IMG/VR virus record: IMGVR_UViG_3300008121_000022
Coordinates: 1 to 25,566 of that record
Source: a virus
Reading direction: 5' to 3' (one strand)
DNA: 25,566 nucleotides
Made by a program: the position numbers and the translations under genes. This document shows positions 7,087 to 14,348 of the stretch, in pieces. The notes under the pieces are model-generated. The model did not search any database. It saw only the letters and a list, made by a program, of their open reading frames with translations, and was not told the origin of the DNA. The first letter of the stretch is position 1; each line of letters begins with the position of its first letter.

Positions 7087-8976
7087 TTACATTTTAGGTT
7101 GGTCTTCTTCCAAAACTTTAGGCTTACGACTAGCCAACGCGCCAAGCGCTAGCAATCCACCACCAGCAACTACTCCAGTACCAATAGCAGTGTTTCTAGC
7201 ACCTTCATTAGTATGTAGATAATCGCCTACACCCTGCAATGCACCTGCTTTAGCAACCTTTGCCTTAGCTCCTTGAGCCATAGGAAGTACGCTTAATGCT
7301 CGGTTCAATAGACCTCCAACAGCTCCACCTCTAACATCAGCCGCTTTATTTTTAAAAGTATTACCGAGAGGGTCAGCAATGTATCTTCCTGCTTGTACTA
7401 ATAGACTAGGAGCATTGACTGCATCACTAACAACCCGTCCAATACCAAACTCAGCCGACTTCAGCCCACGTTGTTGAAATACCGCAGACTTACGAATACT
7501 CTTACTGAAATACTTGCCAGTCGGCTTACCTGATTCAATCATCGAGTTGATTTCCTTTACACCCATACTCGCAGGGATTCTAGGTTCCCTAGCCTTCTTT
7601 TTCTGCATCTTGCCACGCAAAGTTGTTTCAAGACTGACAACTCCAGTATTATCTTGAGGGATATATGTACTGCCTTTTTGAATTAGGCGTTGAATTGTAG
7701 CTGGGTCTTGAAAATTGGCTGACTTACGAATTGTCTTCTCAAATCCAGTAGTATTTCGGATTCCTTGTCTAATGTCTTGTCCCACGTCTTTGATGTCCCT
7801 TTTAGTTACATAGTTTTTAAATTTATCCCAACGACTCATACCATCAAGTTTTGTATCTAAATCTTTAGACATATTTTCTGGGATTTGAGCCTCGGCTTGA
7901 TTAGTAGCTCTCTCATTAGCACGTCTAACTCTTGCAGATTGAATTTTTTCTGGGGTAGGCTGAGGAATATGAGAAATACCTTTGAACTTATTATACCCAT
8001 ACCCAGCACCAGCGCCAAGTCCGCCACCAATTGCAGTCTTACCTACAATCTTACCGAGGCGACCACCGATACCAGTGTTTTCGCGCTCTCTATCAGATTC
8101 TCCGATACCAAGTCCAGAAGCTAAACCTAAGCCAGCGCCGATTTTAGCGCCAAGGTTCACATTAGGATGTAAGTTGAGGTTTGGCAATGCAAAGTTAGCA
8201 CTCTTTCTGATTTTTTTAGACATTTTAGTTGTTGTAGGAGGTAATTGTGGTCGGTCACCAAATAAGTGACCAGCAGTTTTGCTACCCACATATCCAATTC
8301 CCGCACCAGCAGCAGCACGAAGAGTAGATTTCTTCAGTGTGTTGCCAGCACGACCAAGCTTGGAGTTGAAGGAGTCGTAGTCACGCAGTCTGTTGGCTCG
8401 TTCTTCAGGGTCAGAGATATATTCAATCTCTTTTCTGCCCTCCCAATATTGCTTATCTACATCTTGAAAACCAGATAATGCTCCAGCAGCAGCTCCTGTT
8501 TTAGCTAACAAGCCGTGAATGGGATTAGCAAAATCTGCTTTACTGAAAAGGCTTTCAGGGTCTTGTTTAGTCAATCCTGCAAGTGCAGCATTTTTTACGG
8601 CGGATTTAATATCTATATCATTTGCACTATTTACTAGATGTTTTCCTATACCATAGCCAGCAGCAGCTCCAGCAGCACCTAAAGCTACCTTACCGCCTGT
8701 TTCAGTAACACCTTTCTTTGCCTGTAGTTGCCACTTCCTATCATCGTAATCACGTCGAAGTTTGGTAAGTGTTGCATTACGTTCTGAAGGGTCTTGAATT
8801 GAGTTAGCTTCTCTCACATTAGATTGGTAGTCTAGGTCAGATGACATGCCATCATATTTAGCATCACGCTCGGCTTTTCGTTTAAGAAGTCCTTGACCCG
8901 ACTTTACTGCTAAATAGCCACCACCAATAGCTCCACCTGTACCAGCAACATCTTCAAGAAAATTGAAATTAGCCAT
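7087..8976 (-). CDS. Glycine-zipper internal virion polyprotein candidate
   Basis: This 629-residue protein matches no family I know. Its start is the ATG at 8976, which overlaps the upstream stop as TAATG; a longer frame from 8997 is less likely. Gly/Ala-rich hydrophobic segments (about 11-30, 95-115, 158-170, 220-238, 276-292, 308-328, 598-616) look like glycine-zipper membrane hairpins. Between them lie basic, helical stretches. Two contain an I-x-D-P-x-E-R signature (60-66 and 187-193). Ile-Arg-Lys-Ser-Ala-x-Phe recurs at 256-262, 416-422 and 494-500, with Lys-Ser-Ala-Glu-Phe at 506-510 and Lys-Ala-Asp-Phe at 146-149. The copies use different codons, so the repeat is kept at protein level. 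I infer a precursor cut by the nearby prohead protease into membrane-active internal proteins. A tape measure is less likely given its location. Confidence 0.6.
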   Translation of the reverse strand: MANFNFLEDVAGTGGAIGGGYLAVKSGQGLLKRKAERDAKYDGMSSDLDYQSNVREANSIQDPSERNATLTKLRRDYDDRKWQLQAKKGVTETGGKVALGAAGAAAGYGIGKHLVNSANDIDIKSAVKNAALAGLTKQDPESLFSKADFANPIHGLLAKTGAAAGALSGFQDVDKQYWEGRKEIEYISDPEERANRLRDYDSFNSKLGRAGNTLKKSTLRAAAGAGIGYVGSKTAGHLFGDRPQLPPTTTKMSKKIRKSANFALPNLNLHPNVNLGAKIGAGLGLASGLGIGESDRERENTGIGGRLGKIVGKTAIGGGLGAGAGYGYNKFKGISHIPQPTPEKIQSARVRRANERATNQAEAQIPENMSKDLDTKLDGMSRWDKFKNYVTKRDIKDVGQDIRQGIRNTTGFEKTIRKSANFQDPATIQRLIQKGSTYIPQDNTGVVSLETTLRGKMQKKKAREPRIPASMGVKEINSMIESGKPTGKYFSKSIRKSAVFQQRGLKSAEFGIGRVVSDAVNAPSLLVQAGRYIADPLGNTFKNKAADVRGGAVGGLLNRALSVLPMAQGAKAKVAKAGALQGVGDYLHTNEGARNTAIGTGVVAGGGLLALGALASRKPKVLEEDQPKM

Positions 8977-9437
8977 TAGTTGCCACCACCAAACCATCTG
9001 CTAGGGTTAAGACCTAAATCGTTTGCTACTTGCTTGGCTTCTGCCGCACGTTCAAGTCTTTGGTCGTAGTTACCAAACATATTAGGTATAGCTACGTTGT
9101 CAGCTTGCTCTGTGAGTTTCTGCACAGGAATTTTAACACCAAGGTTTTGAGGGATGTCGTACTTGGTTTTGAAATGCTGAAGCCCATCAATAGCCCTGTC
9201 TTTTACATCAACACCTGTCTCTCTTAAAACTTTCTGTGCTTCTGGATTGCCACCTAAAGCATAGCCAGCACCGATACCTCCTAATGCAAGCGAAGCACGA
9301 ACTCCTCTACGATACTTAGGTTGGTCTTCACTATTCTCGACAGTTATTTGAGTTGCAAATTCTGCCACAGCACTTTGATAAGACCTGAGAAAGGTTGCGT
9401 AGATGGAATTATAGTTTCGAGAGTATTTCTTAGACAT
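8976..9437 (-). CDS. Small glycine-zipper protein, probable internal virion protein
   Basis: The protein has 153 residues. After a basic, Tyr-rich N-terminus it carries 'AVAEF' (Phe at 27), then a charged stretch, then a glycine-zipper segment 'ASLALGGIGAGYALGG' (48-63), and a helical C-terminal half. The order Ala-x-Phe, about 20 residues, Gly-zipper is the same as in the two flanking genes. It therefore looks like a one-unit version of their repeated module. The stop overlaps the next start (TAATG). No enzyme motif is visible. Confidence is high that it is a gene and low on exact function. Confidence 0.6.
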   Translation of the reverse strand: MSKKYSRNYNSIYATFLRSYQSAVAEFATQITVENSEDQPKYRRGVRASLALGGIGAGYALGGNPEAQKVLRETGVDVKDRAIDGLQHFKTKYDIPQNLGVKIPVQKLTEQADNVAIPNMFGNYDQRLERAAEAKQVANDLGLNPSRWFGGGN

Positions 9438-9451
9438 AATTTTATTGTACC

Positions 9452-10792
9452 TTACTTATTATCGAAGTTAATTTTCTTGAGTCCAACCCCTAGAGCTGTC
9501 TTATAGTCGCCATCAAGAGCTGCATCGACTAGCTGAGCGCGAGAACCGTCATCAATTACTTGACCTCTTGCCTTGGATAGTAAGCCAGCACGTAACTCAG
9601 GGTCTTGAATGCGGTCAAGAGCTGCCAACTTTTCAGCTTCCAGTATTTCATCTTTTTTAGCAGCTTCCTTTTTCCTACGATACAATCCATACCCAGCACC
9701 AGCAATACCGATGACTGGCGCGATGAATGGTAGAAAGAAATCAGCACTTTGTTTTAGTTTAGGTTTTGAGTAGGCAGCTTGAGTCCGATAATTTGTCCAA
9801 CGAGGTTTGTTGTCACGTTTTTCTTTTTCAGTGTTTGGTGTCGGAGCAATAAGAGGATGAGCCAAAGTCTCAGGAACAATATTAGACAGCCCTAATGCAG
9901 TAGGTACATTACTTATTACATTATCGATATTATATTGGGCACTGTTATAATAATCCAAAGCTGCGGCTCTCTCTTCTTTGTCCTTAAGCTTGTTTATCTT
10001 AAGGGCATCGTCATTACGTTTCTTGTTCAGTCCAGATAACAAACCATACCCTCCAACAGCAATAGCAGCAGCTTTTCTTAAATCAACTCCTTGAGGCTTA
10101 GGGCGACCAAAAAAGAAATTAGCTTGTTTAGCCGATGAATTAAAGTGATTGTAACCTAGTCGTGGTTGTAACTCTTGTTCAGGCTGCTGGGCTTGTGCTT
10201 GTCGTTGTTCTAGCAGTAAGTTTCTTTTAGCCATAATTTCAGCTACTTTGTCACGATGCCATTGAGCCTGAACTTGCTTTTCCTTTTCCGCTTTCTTATT
10301 TTTTTGGTTGGTATATATAGCTGCACCTGCGGCAATAGGTGCAAGAGTCAGTCCAGCTAAGGTTCCAGTTACAGCATTCTCATTTGCCCCAAAACGGTCT
10401 ATTACTCTATTAGATACATAATTTACAGCAGGAGCTACTAATGGTAAATTACTATTAGCATACTTATCTCTTAGGTCTTGCTCATCTAATCGTTTTTTAT
10501 GTTGCTGTTGTGCATGTTTTTGAGCCGCTTTTCCTTGAGGGGTTACAGTTGCTGCTGGAGAGGGATTACCTTGATTAAGTGTTTGATTGTAGACTTGTTT
10601 GGCTTGTGCTCTCATCTGTGCAGCTTCATTCATCTGCGCTTGACTTAGAGGTGTATTCTGACCAGCAGCAGCTCTGGGGTTATTGAGATTAGGTAACTGA
10701 GGCTGACCAGCCAAGCCTCTATTCTGGGCATTACGTTTAAGCCCATTCCTACCTACCCTCGTATTTTGCCTAATGGCAAATTCACTTAACAT
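9452..10792 (-). CDS. Glycine-zipper protein with repeated modules, probable internal virion protein
   Basis: This 446-residue protein starts 7 bases inside the end of the protease gene. Residues 40-110 are Gln/Ala-rich and probably disordered. Three Gly/Ala hydrophobic segments follow: 'TLAGLTLAPIAAGAAIY' (144-160), 'AAAIAVGGYGLLSG' (241-254), and 'FIAPVIGIAGAGYGLY' (356-371). The last two come after Gln-Ala-Asn-Phe (223-226) and Ser-Ala-Asp-Phe (349-352). Each is followed by a basic patch and a helix with 'KDKEERAAALDYY' (270-282) or 'IQDPELRAGLL' (395-405). The same unit occurs in the 629-residue protein. Placement between protease and scaffold suggests an internal head protein. No known homologue comes to mind. 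Confidence 0.6.
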   Translation of the reverse strand: MLSEFAIRQNTRVGRNGLKRNAQNRGLAGQPQLPNLNNPRAAAGQNTPLSQAQMNEAAQMRAQAKQVYNQTLNQGNPSPAATVTPQGKAAQKHAQQQHKKRLDEQDLRDKYANSNLPLVAPAVNYVSNRVIDRFGANENAVTGTLAGLTLAPIAAGAAIYTNQKNKKAEKEKQVQAQWHRDKVAEIMAKRNLLLEQRQAQAQQPEQELQPRLGYNHFNSSAKQANFFFGRPKPQGVDLRKAAAIAVGGYGLLSGLNKKRNDDALKINKLKDKEERAAALDYYNSAQYNIDNVISNVPTALGLSNIVPETLAHPLIAPTPNTEKEKRDNKPRWTNYRTQAAYSKPKLKQSADFFLPFIAPVIGIAGAGYGLYRRKKEAAKKDEILEAEKLAALDRIQDPELRAGLLSKARGQVIDDGSRAQLVDAALDGDYKTALGVGLKKINFDNK

Positions 10793-11820
10793 TTAGCTGC
10801 ACTTCCTCGTACATACTTTTTGGTAGTACCTTTTGATAAATTGAACTGAGCTAATTTATTAGTACCACGTCTATATGTGGTTTGTTGTTGTAGTTGTGGG
10901 ATTGTCATGCCACTCTCAGCACCCCCTTGCAACTGCGCTTGAGCTTGAGCAGCTTGGTCTTGAGGAGCAATTGCACCAGCTTGCGCGGTCTGGTTCATTT
11001 GCTGCATTAATGAAGTTAATCCAAGTAATTCGATGATTTTTACACTAAAACCATTTAACTGAGAATAAATTAATTGCAATAAAACTTCAGGGGAGTCAAT
11101 GTTAATCGCATCGTTATCATAAGCGTTTTTTAACAAAAGCCACAGTTTCTGGCAAATTTCATTGTACTCGTCCTGCAAATCATCAATCGCTTGGTCGTTA
11201 GCTTCAAGTTCATCCCATGTCACAGCATTACCACTATCAGGAATACCTGAAAAATTGGCAGTACTACTCATTGCCTTCAAGACCTTTTTATGAAATAGTC
11301 CCATATTAGGAATTGCAGGAATAGGGACAAGGCTCAATTCCATAATGCGATGCTCATTGGGGTCAAGATTTAGTCCCATGCTAACACTTTTGACTCCAGA
11401 CTTCAATGCTTCGATTCCTTTAACTGCTGCAACTTTCACACCAGATAGGAACATCCCCAGCTTACCGATAAGATGTTGAGAGTTCTGGTTAGGTAAGTCT
11501 TCTGGTGTAATTACTTTAGTGAAAGCTCTTCCAGAAATACTTCCAATAGTATTGGGAATATCTTTCTTGTGGTCGGCACAAACTGGAACTACAGTGCCGC
11601 TATCAATAGCTTTGTTAGTATGTTCAACAATTGTTTGCAAACGTTCAGGAGTAAATTCATGTTCCACATCAGTACTATCTGTAAATTTACCTTCAGTGGC
11701 AACCAAAGCAGTGTATTCGTCCTTGATAGGAACGCCAGTCACCAACACCTGCCCCAACTCAAAGTTGGCTCTTGATGTTGGGGCTTTAAAATATGCAATA
11801 TTAGGCGAGGTTTTCTTCAT
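10786..11820 (-). CDS. Prohead (capsid maturation) protease with C-terminal scaffold-like region
   Basis: Residues about 21-190 of 344 fit the HK97-type prohead serine protease fold. A candidate catalytic His84 lies in 'VCADHKKD', a candidate Ser145 or Ser147 in 'GVKSVSMGL', and the hallmark 'MELSLVPIPAIPNM' spans 160-173, where these proteases have E-x-S-L-V-x-x-P-A. The enzyme cleaves scaffold and internal proteins before packaging. The remainder (200-344) is helical, then Gln/Ala-rich, like scaffolds fused to such proteases. Three Ala-x-Phe sites fall at its natural borders: Phe20 (end of a short leader), Phe190 (end of the protease domain) and Phe326 (before a basic tail). That is the layout expected of self-processing. 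An XRE regulator is transcribed divergently 42 bases upstream. Confidence 0.75.
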   Translation of the reverse strand: MKKTSPNIAYFKAPTSRANFELGQVLVTGVPIKDEYTALVATEGKFTDSTDVEHEFTPERLQTIVEHTNKAIDSGTVVPVCADHKKDIPNTIGSISGRAFTKVITPEDLPNQNSQHLIGKLGMFLSGVKVAAVKGIEALKSGVKSVSMGLNLDPNEHRIMELSLVPIPAIPNMGLFHKKVLKAMSSTANFSGIPDSGNAVTWDELEANDQAIDDLQDEYNEICQKLWLLLKNAYDNDAINIDSPEVLLQLIYSQLNGFSVKIIELLGLTSLMQQMNQTAQAGAIAPQDQAAQAQAQLQGGAESGMTIPQLQQQTTYRRGTNKLAQFNLSKGTTKKYVRGSAAKC

Positions 11821-11862
11821 TTAGCTAATGCGCTATCATAACTATATAAGTATTATCGTAAC
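11821..11862 (+). promoter_or_regulatory. Divergent promoter region between regulator and protease genes
   Basis: The 42-base gap separates two divergent starts and is very AT-rich. The plus strand has TATAAG at 11845-11850 and the minus strand TATGAT at 11840-11835, both usable -10 boxes. No clean operator palindrome is visible. The XRE protein may act here on itself and on the head operon, which is inference. Confidence 0.35.
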
Positions 11863-12105
11863 ATGAACGACAAATCATTATTTAACCAACAAGTCGGGGA
11901 AAAGCTTCGTAGTTTACGCAAAGCCAAGAATAAATCTCAGGCTAGTGTGGGGGCAGATTTTTCTTTCTCTCAAGATGTGGTTAGTGAAATTGAAAGAGGT
12001 AAACGACCTCTTGAGGTCTATGAATTAATGGCGTTTAGTAAATATTATGAAAAACCTATAACGTACTTTTTCATGAACTCAGCATTACCCTCTAAAAATC
12101 CTTAA
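11863..12105 (+). CDS. XRE/Cro-type helix-turn-helix regulator
   Basis: This is an 80-residue single-domain repressor-like protein. Residues 11-65 follow the XRE pattern: 'VGEKLRSLRKAKNKSQ' (helix 1 and start of helix 2), 'GADFSFSQDVVSEIERGKR' (recognition helix with the typical S-x-x-x-x-S-x-[IL]-E-x-G-x-R), and 'LEVYELMAFSKYY'. The short tail 'PITYFF' is common in small members of the family. It is one of few plus-strand genes and lies alone inside the head operon, ending convergently with a 14-base overlap with the next minus gene. It could set the timing of late genes or be a lysogeny-type regulator. Nothing else in the window points to lysogeny. Confidence 0.85.
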   Translation: MNDKSLFNQQVGEKLRSLRKAKNKSQASVGADFSFSQDVVSEIERGKRPLEVYELMAFSKYYEKPITYFFMNSALPSKNP

Positions 12106-12691
12106 AATGTTTAAAGGAAATGGACATCGGGGCAAGTTTAGGTCTGCGTAACTTAGAAATAGCTTCACCTATTTTAGGGACTGCACCTTTGACGGCATCC
12201 ACACCCATTTTTGGTGCATCATAAAAATAAAATTTAGGTCTTGTAACAACTTGTGCTTTGGCAGTTTGTAGTGCAGCTTTACCTGATTCTTGTAATACTT
12301 CTCTAGGGGTTAGTTTGCGCCCAAGTTCTTTTTGTTTATCATAAACTCCTCGAACATTTCGATAAGTTGCGGACATGCCATCCGCAATTGGATTTCCCCA
12401 ACCTTCACTATCACGTAACACTTGCCCTCCAGTTTCAAGGGCAGCTTTAGCAACTCTAGTCGGAAGTTTATCCGCAGCATTAGCTTTATAAGTATCTTTA
12501 GCTGTCTTTGCCCATTTAGGGAAGTTAGGGGCGTTCATGGCTACAGGAAGCACACTCAAGTCACCAAAGCTAGGTTGGTAACTATAGATAGCATGTCTCG
12601 CTGCATCTAAAGTTGAAGGAATGTCTACGTGTTGAAGAGCTTGAAGTCCCTCAAATATAAATTCAGCTCGTTGTTGCGGTTTGGATGTCAT
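12092..12691 (-). CDS. Hypothetical head-module protein with N-terminal Ala-x-Phe site
   Basis: I do not recognise this 199-residue protein. It is basic and helical, with 'SKPQQRAEFIFEGLQALQ' at the start (Ala-Glu-Phe at 9-11), a middle containing 'NFPKWAKTAKDTYKANAADK', and Ala/Lys-rich helices 70-170. It lacks glycine zippers. The N-terminal Ala-x-Phe resembles that of the protease and the glycine-zipper proteins, so it may be another internal head protein processed on assembly. The 3' end overlaps the plus-strand regulator gene. A promoter-like sequence lies about 55 bases upstream. Confidence 0.55.
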   Translation of the reverse strand: MTSKPQQRAEFIFEGLQALQHVDIPSTLDAARHAIYSYQPSFGDLSVLPVAMNAPNFPKWAKTAKDTYKANAADKLPTRVAKAALETGGQVLRDSEGWGNPIADGMSATYRNVRGVYDKQKELGRKLTPREVLQESGKAALQTAKAQVVTRPKFYFYDAPKMGVDAVKGAVPKIGEAISKLRRPKLAPMSISFKHFKDF

Positions 12692-12745
12692 GGGTGAAGG
12701 TGTTGAAGAAGATACATTAAAGCGTAAAATAATCGCGCTAAATTT

Positions 12746-12774
12746 ATTCTATCAGGGTCGGGCGGAAAGACCAA
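12746..12774 (-). promoter_or_regulatory. Possible promoter for the 12691 gene
   Basis: The minus strand has TTGGTC (12774-12769), a 17-base spacer and TAGAAT (12751-12746), five of six matches to TATAAT. It lies in the only clear intergenic space of the head module, 108 bases between the end of the extended frame and the next ATG. Confidence 0.35.
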
Positions 12775-12799
12775 TAGAAGTAACAATGCAATACCAAGG

Positions 12800-13006
12800 C
12801 TAAACGCGATTGATGATTTGGACACTTTTAGCCACCTTATTCACAATATTTTTTTCTGCCCCAACAAAGTTGAGAGCATCCAATCCTGACTCTACTATAC
12901 GTGGTAAATTAGCTGCATCTGGTGGAGGTAGCCGAGGTGCAGAGAATGTAGAGTAGTAATCGGAGTGCCTAAGCCTCCTTGAGGTGGGCGATTGAGTGGA
13001 GGCTTC
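12800..13006 (-). other. Open -1 frame extending the head morphogenesis gene
   Basis: In the -1 frame relative to the head morphogenesis gene, an open stretch of 68 codons runs from just after a TAA at 13009-13007 to a TAG at 12802-12800. It reads like real protein: 'HSDYYSTFSAPRLPPPDA' followed by an amphipathic C-terminus 'GLDALNFVGAEKNIVNKVAK'. It has no good start codon of its own. The annotated frame over the same DNA ends in a low-complexity His/Leu/Tyr run that looks non-coding. An AAGGAGG sits at 12980-12974. Either the gene shifts to -1 here or the sequence carries an indel. Confidence 0.55.
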
Positions 13007-14310
13007 TTAGGGTCGAAGTCTTCTTCGTCAACGTCTTCAATTAATGACCAGTAACATTGGCAGTTGGGATGGAAAACTATAGAAGGCTTATTATGATTGC
13101 GCCACATAGTTGCACCTCCTTTTTTATAATTGATAACATCTCCTGCACTTCTCTGGTTCTCAATTATCTCAAACAGGTAATATTCCAATCCATCTTGAAT
13201 CTCACAATCTTCGCATGGAACAGGGTCAGTTCTCTTACTTCCATTTGATAATCTCTTGTAGCGGCTAATCAAAGCATACTCTCGGTCAACGTTCCATCGG
13301 AATCGCTTGTATCTATCTGCTTTGCCTCCAAACGCAGCTACCTTACCGAAATTATATGCGATGCTTAACTCAGTCTTTACGATTAAATCTGGCGACTGTT
13401 GCTTGAACGCTCCTTGTAGCCCTTCTTGGTCTTTGTTGATAATATTACGAATGCGTACTTTGAGAAGGTTTAGGTCGTATTCGTATTTGTTACGTTGAGA
13501 CTTAATATTAGTAATGTATTCTCGGTTGTCTGCTAAAAATAATGCAACAGCCTTGCGAATTTGTTTGTTACTTTCGGTTGAGTAGGATGCTTGCAATATT
13601 CGACGGCGCTTACCTAGATAGTTACTTGATATAAAGTTTTGCTTCTCATCACTGCTGCCATATAGGAAGTTCATCATGGCAGCTTTGGCGCTGTTGGTAC
13701 TATCGCTTATCTTGTTGAGCATATAGACATTGCGCGATACTTCGTCAGCTATTTTGACTCGCTCTTGTACCTTGGCTACATCATTGATATTAGTCTGTTC
13801 CGTTCTTTGATTTAGCAGATTGTTGACTGCATTTCTAGTCAGTGCGTATCTGGCTCGGTTTTGCATATTTTGCCCATAGTCATCGTTAGGGGCTGCAAAC
13901 TCTGCTGATAACTCTTTGGTGTCTTCTGTAATAACTACGCTATCAAAGTACTTGCGGATATCGTCATCGCCATACTCGTACAAGTAGTCGTACATTTGGT
14001 GTCTAAGCGCCAACTTAATCATCGACTCAAAATTAGTAGTCAATACCTTGTTGAACTCGACTTGCACTTTGGCAAAGTATTTGGCAGTGATGTCACTTAC
14101 ATTCTTTTCTGCAAACTTGTCAAAGATGGTATCTGGTACTTCATAGATGCTGGCATTCGATTTAGCAATCCACTTAGCCAATTCATCGACAAAAGTGTTT
14201 TTAGCGAAGTTACTATTAATAGCTCTACGAACTCCCAAAATAGATTCAGCCAACGCCTTGAAGTATTCTTGCGTCTTGAACTCTTTGAAGCTATTTGACT
14301 GTTTTCGCAT
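12895..14310 (-). CDS. Head morphogenesis / minor capsid protein, Mu gpF - SPP1 gp7-like
   Basis: This 471-residue protein is mostly helical. Near the C-terminus it has the cysteine/histidine signature of the phage Mu F-like family: 'VPCEDCEIQDG' (two Cys), then 'FHPNCQCYWSLIEDV' (two more). These usually mark a small metal- or disulfide-stabilised fold in portal-associated minor head proteins. A Ser-Ala-Glu-Phe site lies near 135-138. The last 20 or so residues in this frame (after 'NRPPQGGLGTP') are His/Leu-rich and look wrong. The -1 frame continues convincingly to 12800, so the true product may be about 30 residues longer. The gene is divergent from an HU-like gene with a 38-base gap. The portal normally found upstream is missing. 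Confidence 0.7.
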   Translation of the reverse strand: MRKQSNSFKEFKTQEYFKALAESILGVRRAINSNFAKNTFVDELAKWIAKSNASIYEVPDTIFDKFAEKNVSDITAKYFAKVQVEFNKVLTTNFESMIKLALRHQMYDYLYEYGDDDIRKYFDSVVITEDTKELSAEFAAPNDDYGQNMQNRARYALTRNAVNNLLNQRTEQTNINDVAKVQERVKIADEVSRNVYMLNKISDSTNSAKAAMMNFLYGSSDEKQNFISSNYLGKRRRILQASYSTESNKQIRKAVALFLADNREYITNIKSQRNKYEYDLNLLKVRIRNIINKDQEGLQGAFKQQSPDLIVKTELSIAYNFGKVAAFGGKADRYKRFRWNVDREYALISRYKRLSNGSKRTDPVPCEDCEIQDGLEYYLFEIIENQRSAGDVINYKKGGATMWRNHNKPSIVFHPNCQCYWSLIEDVDEEDFDPKKPPLNRPPQGGLGTPITTLHSLHLGYLHQMQLIYHV

Positions 14311-14348
14311 CGTGGTAGACTTGGAATTGATATGTATACCACTTCATT
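14311..14348. promoter_or_regulatory. Divergent promoter/operator with inverted repeat
   Basis: The 38-base gap between divergent starts holds GTGGTAGAC (14312-14320) and GTATACCAC (14334-14342), an inverted repeat matching at 8 of 9 positions with a 13-base spacer. The arms are about two helical turns apart, centre to centre, which suits a dimeric DNA-binding protein. It could be an operator controlling both the HU-like gene and the head gene. Confidence 0.45.

Noticed and set aside
7087-8976. Reading the 629-residue protein as the tape measure
   Set aside because: It lies before the scaffold and capsid genes rather than after the tail chaperone, and it lacks long coiled coils; the tape measure is expected beyond base 1.
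8977-8997. Longer start (22-base overlap) for the glycine-zipper polyprotein
   Set aside because: The extra residues VWWWQL look non-coding, and the ATG at 8976 forms the same TAATG coupling seen at 685.
12690-12803. A 37-codon plus-strand ORF starting opposite the 12691 gene
   Set aside because: It has no ribosome site, lies over a promoter-like region and the 5' end of a minus-strand gene, and its sequence shows nothing protein-like beyond chance.
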